Positions 7,001 through 14,248 of a stretch of 32,015 nt of DNA are shown here, one piece after another (positions within the stretch are counted from its first letter, which is position 1; each line of letters starts with the position of its first letter). The translations under genes and the position numbers were made by a program. The notes below the pieces were generated by a model that saw only the letters and a list, made by a program, of their open reading frames with translations, was not told where the DNA came from and did not search any database. Source of the DNA: Bacteroidota bacterium. Lineage in GTDB: Bacteria > Bacteroidota > Bacteroidia > B-17B0 > Aurantibacillaceae. The DNA lies in the NCBI GenBank assembly GCA_013288015.1, contig JABDCR010000031.1, forward strand, positions 1 through 32,015, in the 5' to 3' direction.

Positions 7001-9767
7001 CCCTAATGCGACCAACACAACTTACTCGGTAGTAAATACAACTGGCTCTACTTATAACTGGACCGTTCCTGCGGGAGCAACTATTGTATCGGGGCAAGGA
7101 ACAAATAGTATTGTAGTTAATTGGGGAACAACAGGAGGAACAGTTAGTGTAACCGAAACCAGTACTTGCGGAACAGGAACACCTGTAACAACAAATGTAG
7201 TAATGGGCAGTACACCTGTTACATCTGCCATTACAGGTACATCGCCTATATGTCCTAATGCTACCAACACAACCTATTCGGTAACAAACCATGCAGGCTC
7301 TACTTATAATTGGAGTATGCCTGCCACAGCAACTATTACAGCTGGACAAACAACAGATGCTGTTACTGTAAATTGGGGAGCAAGTGGCGGCGTAGTTAAT
7401 TGTACAGAAGCAAATGCGTGTGGAAACGGAACACCAGTTACTTATACTGTAATTATGAATTCGATACCGGTTACATCTGCTATTAGTGGGCCAACCAATT
7501 TATGCGCAAACACATCAGCCAATACATATTCAGTAACAAATGCGCCCGGCTCTATTTACACATGGACAGTTACGGGTGGAGGTACTATTTCTTTTGGGCA
7601 AGGATCGAATTCTATTTTTGTTAACTGGGCTAGCACAGGAGGAACTATAAGCGTATCGCAAGCAAATGCTTGTGGAACAGGTGTTGCGGTTACTACAACG
7701 GTTATGATTGTTAGTCCGCCGGTTACATCAACTATTAGTGGTCCGACACCTTTATGTCCGAATGCGACTAACACAACCTATTCGGTAACAAATACAATTG
7801 GTTCAACTTATAATTGGAGTGTGCCTGCAACAGCCACTATTACAGCAGGGCAAACAACAAATGCTATTAATGTAAACTGGGCATCGGCAGGCGGTGTAAT
7901 TACATGTACCGAAACAAACGCTTGCGGAAATGGAACACCTGTTACTTATACTGTAATTATGAATGCCGCGCCGGCAACCGGAAACATAAGTGGTACAACA
8001 CCTGTTTGTCCTCATCAAACAAATGTAATTTACACTGTAAATAATACAGCAGGTTCAATTTATACATGGACAGTGCCTGGGGGTACCAATATTACGTTTG
8101 GGCAAAACAGCAATAGTATTATAGTAACCTGGGGAACTGTTGCGGGTAATGTAAGTGTAATTGAAAGTAACTCATGCGGAACAGGAACAGCAGTAATTTA
8201 TCCTGTTGCAGTTTCTACACTTGCAATAACATCACCCATTACAGGAGGAAACCCATCATGTGCTAATACAAACGGAGTTACTTATTCTGTTACTGCGGGT
8301 GGTACATCTTATACATGGACTGTTAACGGAGGAGGAACCATTGCAAACGGACAAGGAACAAATTCTATTCACATAAATTGGGGAGCCATAGGCGGAGTTG
8401 TTACTTGTACAGAATATAATCAATGCGGTGCAGGAAACACCGTTATGGATTCGGTTACTTTTTTAAACATTCCAATTACAACAAACATAACAGGCATAAG
8501 TCCTGTTTGTCCTAATCAAAACGGAGCGGCTTATAGTGTTACAACACATTCAACTTCTACTTATAGTTGGACGGTAAGTGGTGGCGGAACAATTGCATCA
8601 GGACAAAACACAAATTCTATATTAGCAAATTGGGGAGCGAGTGGGGGAGTTGTTACTTGTACAGAAAGTAATATGTGCGGAAGCGGAGCACCTGCAAGTT
8701 TTACAGTAAATATGAATGCATTACCCGTAACAGGAACAATAACAGGTCCTTCTCCAGTTTGTGGAAATGCAGCCAATACTATTTATTATGTAAACAACAC
8801 AATAGGTGACACCTATAACTGGACTATCCCTATAGGTGCAACTATTATAGCAGGGCAAGGAACAGATTCAATTAGGGTAGATTGGACAGGCAGCGCAGGT
8901 GGAAATATAAATGTTGTTGAAACAAATGCTTGCGGACATGGAGCTGCAGTTACTTTACCTGTAACAGTTAACGCTGCCCCTACGGTACAAATTTCAGCAA
9001 ATCAGAATCAAGGTTGTAGTCCTTTACAAGTAAAGTTTACTGATAATACAGTACTTGGTGCCGGAGTAACGATAACTTCATGGTCGTGGTTATTTGGCGA
9101 TGGAAATATATCTTCGATTAAAAACCCTACCAATGTTTATTATAACCCAGGAGGATATAATGTTTCACTTACCATTACAACAAACGCAGGTTGCACTTCT
9201 ACCTTTTCAAACATTAATTATATAAATGTGTATCCAAACCCGGTTGCAAATTTTACAACTACCGAATCTGCCATTTACATTAGCGACCCCGTTGTACATT
9301 TTACAGATGAATCGACCGTAACGATTGCAACATGGAGTTGGAATTTTGGAGATACCAAAACATCTACTTTACAAAATCCAACTCATAGCTATAATGACGC
9401 GGGTTTGTTTGATGTAATGCTTGCGGTAACTAACCAATATGGATGTGTAGATACGGTTAGAAAAACAATTACCATAAAAGAAGAATTTGCTTTTTATGTG
9501 CCCAATGCTTTTACACCAAACGGAGATGGTAAGAACGAAACCTTTAATGGAGTTGGTACCGATATAGGCGATTATGAGATGCTTATTTTTGACCGTTGGG
9601 GGGAGCTTATTTATAAAACCAACGATTATAATCAGCCCTGGGATGGAAAGATGAAACACAAAGGCGATATACTTTTAGAAGATGTGTATGTATACAAAAT
9701 TAGTGTGTCGGAACTGGACAATAAAAAACAACACACCTATCAAGGGCAAGTAACTTTAGTGAAGTAA
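4032..9767 (+). CDS. Giant surface protein: DUF7948-like/SBBP propeller, PKD and nine 84-residue PKD-like repeats, CHU_C terminus
   Basis: 1911-residue secreted adhesin-like protein. Start chosen at 4032 (MNRKTTTLFVLLVLTLSSLFAQ, a clean signal peptide) and not 3978, which would put 18 unlikely residues ahead of it. Order: residues ~25-265, the N-terminal domain usual before SBBP repeats (RQNMGQWDDKILF, NNIDIKYYSNGKNLEYDF); ~265-735, seven beta-propeller repeats (STFVGG, DAAGNxYxTG, FPTTPGA); ~736-820, a PKD domain (WTWHFGDGNSATTQNPSHSY); ~821-892, a SprB-like repeat; ~893-1648, nine PKD-like repeats; ~1649-1815, two PKD domains; ~1816-1911, a gliding-motility-associated C-terminal domain (FYVPNAFTPNGDGKN, IFDRWGELIYKT). 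The last domain marks type IX secretion substrates (type B signal). Likely role is surface adhesion or matrix; the ligand is unknown. Confidence 0.9.
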   Translation: MNRKTTTLFVLLVLTLSSLFAQIKPIEPSLADKKKISESIANIPVSFRQNMGQWDDKILFQGNSPAWGATISFLHNGLSFGFCRNEKEKPVAGKVPEQSLHDYLVWNLHFKNNNTDVKVSAEGKEDSHANYLLGNDASKHKTNVPDYRVIKYNNIYNNIDIKYYSNGKNLEYDFILKPNADVTQIQMECEGIKNLDVNDKGQLEITTEWGTLLEEIPESYQLINGEKKLVKINYKKINSSTFGFDVEGAYNHAMDLVIDPINLAWSTFVGGAGGDGYISDITVDNAGNVYGTGWYNSAFPTTAGSYQQAYHGGGGYGDAYIFKLNSTASAYVYATYLGGFTSYEQGEGIAVNTAGEVYLCGWTQSTDFPTTPGAYNTTFTGTSFQDIFITKLNAAGSALVYSNLIGGIYSDYAYALALDAAGAVYITGYSTNNNLDFPTTPGAYQSAATGAGVYVLKLNAGGSALGFSTFTQNSGTGYGIAIDAAGNSYLTGDTYATTMTVTPGAFQAVAGANTGIYSDMFVQKIDPTGSNLIYSTYLGGNGQDDIYYGDGIAVDAAGNAFITGGTGSSNFPTTAGAFDVTWSGQGDPFLTKLNPTGTGLVYSTFIGQGGVGESVAINSSGEAFVVGNVGDTLGLVTTPCTFDATQNGGTDCFLVKMDATGSTQLYASYFGGSGNDYGNGPFGKVKVVLWGPCQDEVYVSTTSHSPDFPTTAGTVQPVKLNSGADQPVVFKLKPKVTPNFSFSVNCNVVNFTDLSNGTCIWKTGPWTPTAWTWHFGDGNSATTQNPSHSYSAPGTYTVTLIVSCPRDSIKIPVTVSPGLVLSMASTNSGCSGSTGSATVSVTSGTGPFTYTWTATGGNAATASNLAPGHYTVTVSNGSCTNKDTVTIGSAGIAPITSTITGPSPVCPNATGIVYSVINTAGSTYNWAVPATATITAGQGTNSITVNWGATGGTITCTETNPCGTGIPVTTNITISTTPVTSAISGTTTVCPNATNTTYSVVNTTGSTYNWTVPAGATIVSGQGTNSIVVNWGTTGGTVSVTETSTCGTGTPVTTNVVMGSTPVTSAITGTSPICPNATNTTYSVTNHAGSTYNWSMPATATITAGQTTDAVTVNWGASGGVVNCTEANACGNGTPVTYTVIMNSIPVTSAISGPTNLCANTSANTYSVTNAPGSIYTWTVTGGGTISFGQGSNSIFVNWASTGGTISVSQANACGTGVAVTTTVMIVSPPVTSTISGPTPLCPNATNTTYSVTNTIGSTYNWSVPATATITAGQTTNAINVNWASAGGVITCTETNACGNGTPVTYTVIMNAAPATGNISGTTPVCPHQTNVIYTVNNTAGSIYTWTVPGGTNITFGQNSNSIIVTWGTVAGNVSVIESNSCGTGTAVIYPVAVSTLAITSPITGGNPSCANTNGVTYSVTAGGTSYTWTVNGGGTIANGQGTNSIHINWGAIGGVVTCTEYNQCGAGNTVMDSVTFLNIPITTNITGISPVCPNQNGAAYSVTTHSTSTYSWTVSGGGTIASGQNTNSILANWGASGGVVTCTESNMCGSGAPASFTVNMNALPVTGTITGPSPVCGNAANTIYYVNNTIGDTYNWTIPIGATIIAGQGTDSIRVDWTGSAGGNINVVETNACGHGAAVTLPVTVNAAPTVQISANQNQGCSPLQVKFTDNTVLGAGVTITSWSWLFGDGNISSIKNPTNVYYNPGGYNVSLTITTNAGCTSTFSNINYINVYPNPVANFTTTESAIYISDPVVHFTDESTVTIATWSWNFGDTKTSTLQNPTHSYNDAGLFDVMLAVTNQYGCVDTVRKTITIKEEFAFYVPNAFTPNGDGKNETFNGVGTDIGDYEMLIFDRWGELIYKTNDYNQPWDGKMKHKGDILLEDVYVYKISVSELDNKKQHTYQGQVTLVK
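6711..8975 (+). repeat. Nine tandem 252-bp units encoding 84-residue PKD-like repeats
   Basis: Units start at about 6711, 6963, 7215, 7467, 7719, 7971, 8223, 8472 and 8724. Eight are 252 bp and the seventh is 249 bp. Each encodes PVTSxIxGPxPVCPNAT, then TYSVTNxxGSTYNWxVP, GQGTNSIxVNWG, and TCTExNxCGxGTPV. Two Cys per unit suggest one disulphide per module. The units at 7215 and 7719 are most alike, sharing identical DNA runs of more than 20 bases at both ends. Confidence 0.9.
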
Positions 9768-9801
9768 AAAAATAAGAGATTGATTATCGGTTTACTATAA
9801 A

Positions 9802-9819
9802 AACCAATGAGGCTTGGTT
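9802..9819 (+). terminator. Weak hairpin after the giant protein gene
   Basis: AACCAA and TTGGTT form a 6-bp stem around a 6-base loop, 35 bases after the stop, with only a short T/A tract following. It could end the transcript; the support is weak. Confidence 0.25.
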
Positions 9820-9931
9820 AAATTTCGCCATTGTATCTTTTCAATTCACCATCTTTAATAAGCTACCTGCATTAGGTACCAATTAAAACTGAAAAAGCTA
9901 CCGTAACTTTAAGTAAGAAATACTTGAAGCC

Positions 9932-10441
9932 ATGGAAACTTTAGAATTGGTAAAAAAATCGAAACAAAAAAAACACGAAGAGCCTGAGTTAGCTGAGTTT
10001 AGTGTTTTTAGTTTATGTGTTGAAGTAGCGATGCTTATTTTTTCTTGTTTTATGGCTTACTTTTTAATTATGCGAGCTATTGGTTTACATGAAGTATTTA
10101 TGTTAAGGTATCTTAACGCACTTTTTTTAATAGCGGGTATTTCAGTTGCCATATATTCTTATAAAACACACATGAAAGATGTTGTTAATTATAAAAAAGG
10201 GCTGCAAATGGGTACGTTTATTACATTGATGGCTGTTATACCATTTGCTGTTTTTATTTTTTTATACCTGAACATTGATGACGGTTTTTTAATTCTTGTA
10301 GAAAAAGATGTTCAGCTAAGAGAATTTGTTTCGCCTATAACGGTGGCTTGTTTTATTTGCTTAGAAGGAGTTTGTTCAGGCTCCATTATAACATTTATTG
10401 TAATGCAGTATTTTAAGAAAAATGAAAAGAAATTAAATTGA
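9932..10441 (+). CDS. Four-TM membrane protein, paralogue of the 11487 gene
   Basis: 169 residues. A charged cytoplasmic N-terminus (KKSKQKKHEEPE) precedes four predicted membrane helices at about 27-48, 58-77, 93-115 and 134-158, with a short charged tail (KKNEKKLN). Helix 4 contains CLEGVCSGSIITFIVMQYF, with a Glu inside the membrane segment. The protein at 11487 shares this whole plan and the helix 4 motif. Size and topology resemble the DUF4199 group of Bacteroidota, but I cannot confirm membership. It precedes a universal stress protein gene in the same direction (70-base gap). A -7-like TAACTTTA sits at 9904-9911 without a clear -33 element. Function unknown. Confidence 0.75.
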   Translation: METLELVKKSKQKKHEEPELAEFSVFSLCVEVAMLIFSCFMAYFLIMRAIGLHEVFMLRYLNALFLIAGISVAIYSYKTHMKDVVNYKKGLQMGTFITLMAVIPFAVFIFLYLNIDDGFLILVEKDVQLREFVSPITVACFICLEGVCSGSIITFIVMQYFKKNEKKLN

Positions 10442-10511
10442 TTGTAAAATAGAATAACAACATGTGTAAAAAACTAATTGACCTCTCAATTATAACTTAA
10501 AACTAATTGTT

Positions 10512-11402
10512 ATGAATAGAATAAAAACAAATAAAATCTTAATTCCTTTAGATTTTTCGGATATCTCGCTAGAGGCAGTTAAACATGCTTGTTTGATTTT
10601 AAAATATACCGCAGGAGAAATTATTCTTTTACATGTGCACAAAAAAAGAGACGTATTGGATTTTATTGCGCCTGAAAACGAGGCAAGTGATGTTTTAGTT
10701 ACAAATTTTGTGTCGAAAAAATTAGAGGAGTTAGCTGAAAAAATCAGAAAAGAAAACAACCTTATAGTATCAGCTAGAGTTTCTGTAGGCAACATTACTG
10801 GAGAAATTATGAAAATAGTTGAACAAGATGATATAAGTTTAATTATAATGGGAACTCGAGGTAGAGATACGGATAATAATAGGTTTATTGGAAGTAATGC
10901 ATATAGAGTTATAACAAAATCAAAAATTCCTGTAATAGCTGTTCATTCAAGTTATGCTAAACCTGCTTATGAAAATATTTTAATTCCAATTGACACTTCA
11001 GAACACTCCAGGCAAAAGGTAGATTCTGCTATTTATTTGGCTAAAAAACTTAATTCGCAATTATCGGTTATCGGGCTTATTGGCAAAGGTGAAGAAACTT
11101 ATACTTACAAAATGGAAGTTATTATGGGACAGATACAAAAATTGGCTAAAGATAAAAATGTAAACTGTGTAACTGAAATTCAAACATCGGTAAATAGAGC
11201 GGTATCGACTTTAACTTATTGTGAAACAATAAATGCTGATTTAATAATAATAATGACTGATCAACACGCTGAATTTTCGAGCATAATTTTAGGAACTTAT
11301 GCTCATCAATTAATAAATGAATCAAAAGTGCCTGTACTTTGTATACCACCCGAAACCCACCCGGAAAACATACCGCCGGATAATTTAGGTGGCATGTGGT
11401 AA
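10512..11402 (+). CDS. Universal stress protein, two UspA domains
   Basis: 296 residues, soluble, two UspA folds (about 7-147 and 154-282). Domain 1 opens with ILIPLDFSD and carries the ATP-binding signature G-x2-G-x9-G-S at residues 114-128 (GTRGRDTDNNRFIGS). Domain 2 opens with ILIPIDTSEHS but has lost that signature: the equivalent stretch is MTDQHAEFSSIILGTYA, with no glycine pair. Domain 1 therefore probably binds ATP while domain 2 is structural or regulatory. Usp proteins act in stress survival by mechanisms that are often unclear. It lies between two paralogous four-TM proteins (9932 and 11487) in the same direction, which suggests that it works at or with these membrane proteins. Identification is firm; the role is inferred. 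Confidence 0.9.
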   Translation: MNRIKTNKILIPLDFSDISLEAVKHACLILKYTAGEIILLHVHKKRDVLDFIAPENEASDVLVTNFVSKKLEELAEKIRKENNLIVSARVSVGNITGEIMKIVEQDDISLIIMGTRGRDTDNNRFIGSNAYRVITKSKIPVIAVHSSYAKPAYENILIPIDTSEHSRQKVDSAIYLAKKLNSQLSVIGLIGKGEETYTYKMEVIMGQIQKLAKDKNVNCVTEIQTSVNRAVSTLTYCETINADLIIIMTDQHAEFSSIILGTYAHQLINESKVPVLCIPPETHPENIPPDNLGGMW

Positions 11403-11486
11403 TGTGTATGGCACTTAAGAGGCTTTGTTGTTTGTAAAAAATAAATTTAAAAAAGGTCTAGTACTAACCTATAAAAAATAGAAATC

Positions 11487-11978
11487 ATGAAAGCAATACA
11501 TTTTGACAAAAAAACCACAAAAGATTTGGAATCTGAAAATTCAGACTTATCTATTGCCAGTATATGTAATGGGGTTGGGGCCCTTACAAGTGCCTGTTTA
11601 ATATGTTATTTTTTTATAATGAGTGCTTTTAAACTGCAAGAGGTTCTTGCACTCAGGGCTTTTAATTTTGTGTTTTTAGTAAGTGGCATACTGTTGGCTT
11701 TACGTTTATATGCTAAAGCCAAAGAGGAGGATAAAATTGAATATTTCGCCGGATTAAAAATAGGCGCCAGAGTTACTTTAACAGCTGTAATTACATTTGC
11801 AATTTTTATGGCTCTTTATCTTGTTTATGACGACCATCTAATGAATGTAATAAAAGAAACTACCGGTGTTGGAGACTATCTTAACCCTTTAACAGTAGCC
11901 GGCGCTCTTTGTATAGAAGGGCTTAGTTCAGGGTTTATAATTACTTTTATAGCTATGCAGTATTTTAAAAAAGAGTAA
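11487..11978 (+). CDS. Four-TM membrane protein, paralogue of the 9932 gene
   Basis: 163 residues with four membrane helices at about 25-45, 57-75, 93-114 and 134-157. Helix 4 reads CIEGLSSGFIITFIAMQYFKK, closely matching the 9932 protein (shared C-x-E-G, S-G, IITFI and MQYFKK). The loop after helix 1 also matches (LQEVLALRAFN against LHEVFMLRYLN). The two proteins are clearly duplicates that have diverged. The start context is GAAATCATG, as at 14249. Transcription probably ends at the hairpin overlapping the stop codon (11976-12007). No catalytic or binding motif is recognised beyond the intramembrane Glu. Confidence 0.75.
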   Translation: MKAIHFDKKTTKDLESENSDLSIASICNGVGALTSACLICYFFIMSAFKLQEVLALRAFNFVFLVSGILLALRLYAKAKEEDKIEYFAGLKIGARVTLTAVITFAIFMALYLVYDDHLMNVIKETTGVGDYLNPLTVAGALCIEGLSSGFIITFIAMQYFKKE

Positions 11979-12007
11979 TAAAGATACCCTTATGGGTTTC
12001 TTTATTA
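11976..12007. terminator. Bidirectional hairpin between convergent genes
   Basis: 14-base arms (11976-11989 and 11994-12007) pair with one T-T mismatch around the loop TTAT; the core is ACCC/GGGT. It starts at the TAA stop of the 11487 gene and lies downstream of the receiver gene ending at 12026, so it can serve both strands. Confidence 0.65.
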
Positions 12008-12025
12008 TTTAATAGATAGTGAGGA

Positions 12026-12454
12026 CTATTGTGGTTGACTTTTTTCTCTTATCTGATGGTGTATAAATTCACTTTTTCTCCAATAGTTAAAAACAGATTC
12101 GATTAACTCAAAATAATCAAGTGGTTTCACAAAATATCCGGCAACCTGTAAATTATAACAGTTAATTTTATCTTGTGGGTTTATAGAAGTTGTAAGTACA
12201 ATAACGGGTATCCCCTTTAAAGAGGCGTCTTTTTTTACAATTGAAAGAAATTCGATACCATTCATTTTTGGCAAATTAAGGTCGAGAACTATAATGCATG
12301 GTTTATTATTTCCATTACGCAAATATTGAAGTGCATTTTCAGCAGTTTCGAGGATTATTAACTCAATTTCATTATTTACCCTCCCAAGCCCTTTTTTAAA
12401 GGTCAAAGCATTAATTTTATCGTCTTCTATTAATAATATCGAATCTAAACTCAT
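12026..12454 (-). CDS. Stand-alone CheY-like receiver (Rcp1 type), second of operon
   Basis: 142 residues, a single receiver domain with no output domain. Phosphorylation residues are all present: acidic pocket E10-D11-D12, phosphoacceptor D58 (VLDLNLP), T88/T89 (VLTTS) and K110 (YFVKPLD). LNLPKMNG and the C-terminal NYW tail resemble the Rcp1 group that partners phytochrome-type kinases. It is the last gene of a minus-strand operon: kinase (14067-12883), receiver (12874-12461), then this gene only six bases later. Its close likeness to the preceding receiver suggests tandem duplication. Probable role: phosphate sink or protein-interaction output for the kinase. Confidence 0.9.
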   Translation of the reverse strand: MSLDSILLIEDDKINALTFKKGLGRVNNEIELIILETAENALQYLRNGNNKPCIIVLDLNLPKMNGIEFLSIVKKDASLKGIPVIVLTTSINPQDKINCYNLQVAGYFVKPLDYFELIESVFNYWRKSEFIHHQIREKSQPQ

Positions 12455-12460
12455 GGCTTC

Positions 12461-12874
12461 TCAATCTGGGATTTCACTTATGGTCCAATAAAAATTAATG
12501 TCTTTTATTACATCTACAAACTGTTTATAATCAACAGGTTTCAACATATATCCGGCGACGCTTAAATTAAAGCTTTCGGTTTTATCTTTTTCTGCATTTG
12601 AAGTAGTAAGTACAACCACAGGCAGTTTTTTTAATAATGCATCATTTTTTAAAACCTTTAATAATTCTATCCCATTCATTTTTGGCATATTCAAATCAAG
12701 TAAAATAATGCAGGGCTTTTCGTAATTTAAATTTTTAAGATGGTCTAATGCTTCTAAGCCGTTGTAAACATGTACTAGCGTATTAGTAATTTTCAAATCT
12801 TTCAAAGCACGCATTACTGTCATAGCATCTATCTTATCATCTTCTACTAATAAAATGGGTCTGTTGTTTTTCAT
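12461..12874 (-). CDS. Stand-alone CheY-like receiver (Rcp1 type), first of operon
   Basis: 137 residues. The frame is open further upstream to 12922, but that would overlap the kinase by 40 bases and add 16 unlikely residues. The ATG at 12874 (MKNNRPILLVEDD) lies eight bases after the kinase stop and is preferred. Receiver residues: E11-D12-D13, D60 (LLDLNMP), T90/T91 (VLTTS) and K112 (YMLKPVD). No effector domain. Sequence and tail (NFYWTIS) resemble its downstream neighbour, so the pair probably arose by duplication and shares the kinase encoded just upstream as phosphodonor. Confidence 0.9.
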   Translation of the reverse strand: MKNNRPILLVEDDKIDAMTVMRALKDLKITNTLVHVYNGLEALDHLKNLNYEKPCIILLDLNMPKMNGIELLKVLKNDALLKKLPVVVLTTSNAEKDKTESFNLSVAGYMLKPVDYKQFVDVIKDINFYWTISEIPD

Positions 12875-12882
12875 AAGTGTAT

Positions 12883-14067
12883 TTATTTTGATGCTTTTTT
12901 TAGTGTAAAGAAAAACGTACAACCTTTACCCGTTTTAGATTCTATCCATATTTTGCCCCCAACATTATCAATTATTTTTTTAACTACTGATAAACCAATA
13001 CCGGTACTATTCATTTCATCTTTTGTTTTTAATGTTTGAAATATTTGAAACACTTTTTCATGAAACTGATCTTCAATTCCCGGACCATTATCTTTTACAT
13101 AAAACAGCCAATCATCTGCTTGCTCAACACATGCAATATTTATTTCTATTTCCTCTTTATCGTTATGTTTAACAGCATTACCAATTAAGTTAGAAAAAAC
13201 CTGCATGATTGGATATTTTGCTACCTGTATTGTAGGTAAAGAATTATTTATTTGTATATGTACATGGGATGGAAATGCCGCCATTTCTATCACATCTTTA
13301 ACCAAAATATTTAAATCAATCTTTTCTGTTTCTGTATCTACTCTTCCGGCTCTTGAATATATTAAAACACCATCAATTAATGATTCAAGCCTTAGTACCC
13401 TGTTTTTTAAAAGATCTAAATATTCTTTTCCAGTATCATCAAGTTTATCTTTATAGTCTTCAGTAAGCCAATCAGAAAGAGATGCAATGCCCCGTAAAGG
13501 AGTTTTTAAATCATGAGAGATTATATAAGCAAAACTCTCCAACTCTTTTATCATTCCCTCTAATCGTTTATTTTGTTGTTCAATTTTTCGATTTCGCTCA
13601 TGTATAAATGATTCACCAATTACACACATAACATAATCTAATAAAACATTCATTCCATTACCAACGGCTGATATCCTATCGGATTCGCGGTCATATAAGC
13701 GTTTCATAATGGGTATATAGTATCTTCTTACCATGCCCACTACTTCATACCAAGCTTTGAAATCAAGTCCCATGTGGGCATACTGCACACCCTGCATCAT
13801 TAAATGCTTAATATAACGCTCCCAACTGTTTTCAAAAATTGCTGCCCGTAAAAGCTCATCAGATTCTTTATTGCTAGCTTCTCTTACTTCTAGCGGGATA
13901 TTTTTTATAAGTGGACCAAAGATTGGATGGTTTTCAAATTCTTTTAAAGATTTTTCCTGAATTTCTTTTTCATATTCTTTTGAAAAAGCATAATAAAGCT
14001 TAACGTCTTCTTTTTCTTTATCAGAAAATGTAGGTAACATATGCTTAAAATCAAAGCTCTGAAACAT
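12883..14067 (-). CDS. Soluble histidine kinase with globin-like N-terminal sensor domain
   Basis: 394 residues, no membrane helix. Residues ~1-160 are all helical; the stretch QYAHMGLDFKAWYEVV followed by LLDYVMCVIGESF resembles the F-helix and later helices of sensor globins. The position where the usual proximal His is expected appears to hold Tyr96, with His98 two residues on, so haem binding is uncertain; a non-haem globin fold (RsbR-N-like) is an alternative. A coiled-coil linker (~155-180) leads to HisKA with H185 (ISHDLKTP), N box N293/N297, G1 DNGPG (326-330) and G2 TGIGLS (355-360). The catalytic core is of the phytochrome-kinase type, which often uses Rcp1 receivers, as encoded directly downstream. 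A -7-like TAACTTTA lies just upstream on the minus strand. Confidence 0.85.
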   Translation of the reverse strand: MFQSFDFKHMLPTFSDKEKEDVKLYYAFSKEYEKEIQEKSLKEFENHPIFGPLIKNIPLEVREASNKESDELLRAAIFENSWERYIKHLMMQGVQYAHMGLDFKAWYEVVGMVRRYYIPIMKRLYDRESDRISAVGNGMNVLLDYVMCVIGESFIHERNRKIEQQNKRLEGMIKELESFAYIISHDLKTPLRGIASLSDWLTEDYKDKLDDTGKEYLDLLKNRVLRLESLIDGVLIYSRAGRVDTETEKIDLNILVKDVIEMAAFPSHVHIQINNSLPTIQVAKYPIMQVFSNLIGNAVKHNDKEEIEINIACVEQADDWLFYVKDNGPGIEDQFHEKVFQIFQTLKTKDEMNSTGIGLSVVKKIIDNVGGKIWIESKTGKGCTFFFTLKKASK

Positions 14068-14248
14068 AATAATTAAACTTTAATGCTATTTAAAGTTACG
14101 AAAAATTGCTAAGAAATTCTATCAATAATTTTGTTTAACAAAATAAAATCTTGTAAAAAATAGTTAATTGATAAGGGTTTCTAGGATTGAAGTTTTATTT
14201 TCACTAAATTAGTATATCTCTATGAACTAAACATCTAAAACAGAAATC

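Noticed and set aside
6795-7349. 184-codon Cys/Arg-rich frame antisense to the PKD-like repeats, and similar frames over other units
   Set aside because: They recur once per 252-bp unit as the complement of the repeat; low-complexity composition; shadows of the sense gene.
12875-12922. N-terminal extension of the first Rcp1-type receiver to 12922
   Set aside because: It overlaps the kinase end by 40 bases and adds residues unlike any receiver start; the ATG at 12874 gives a standard receiver.
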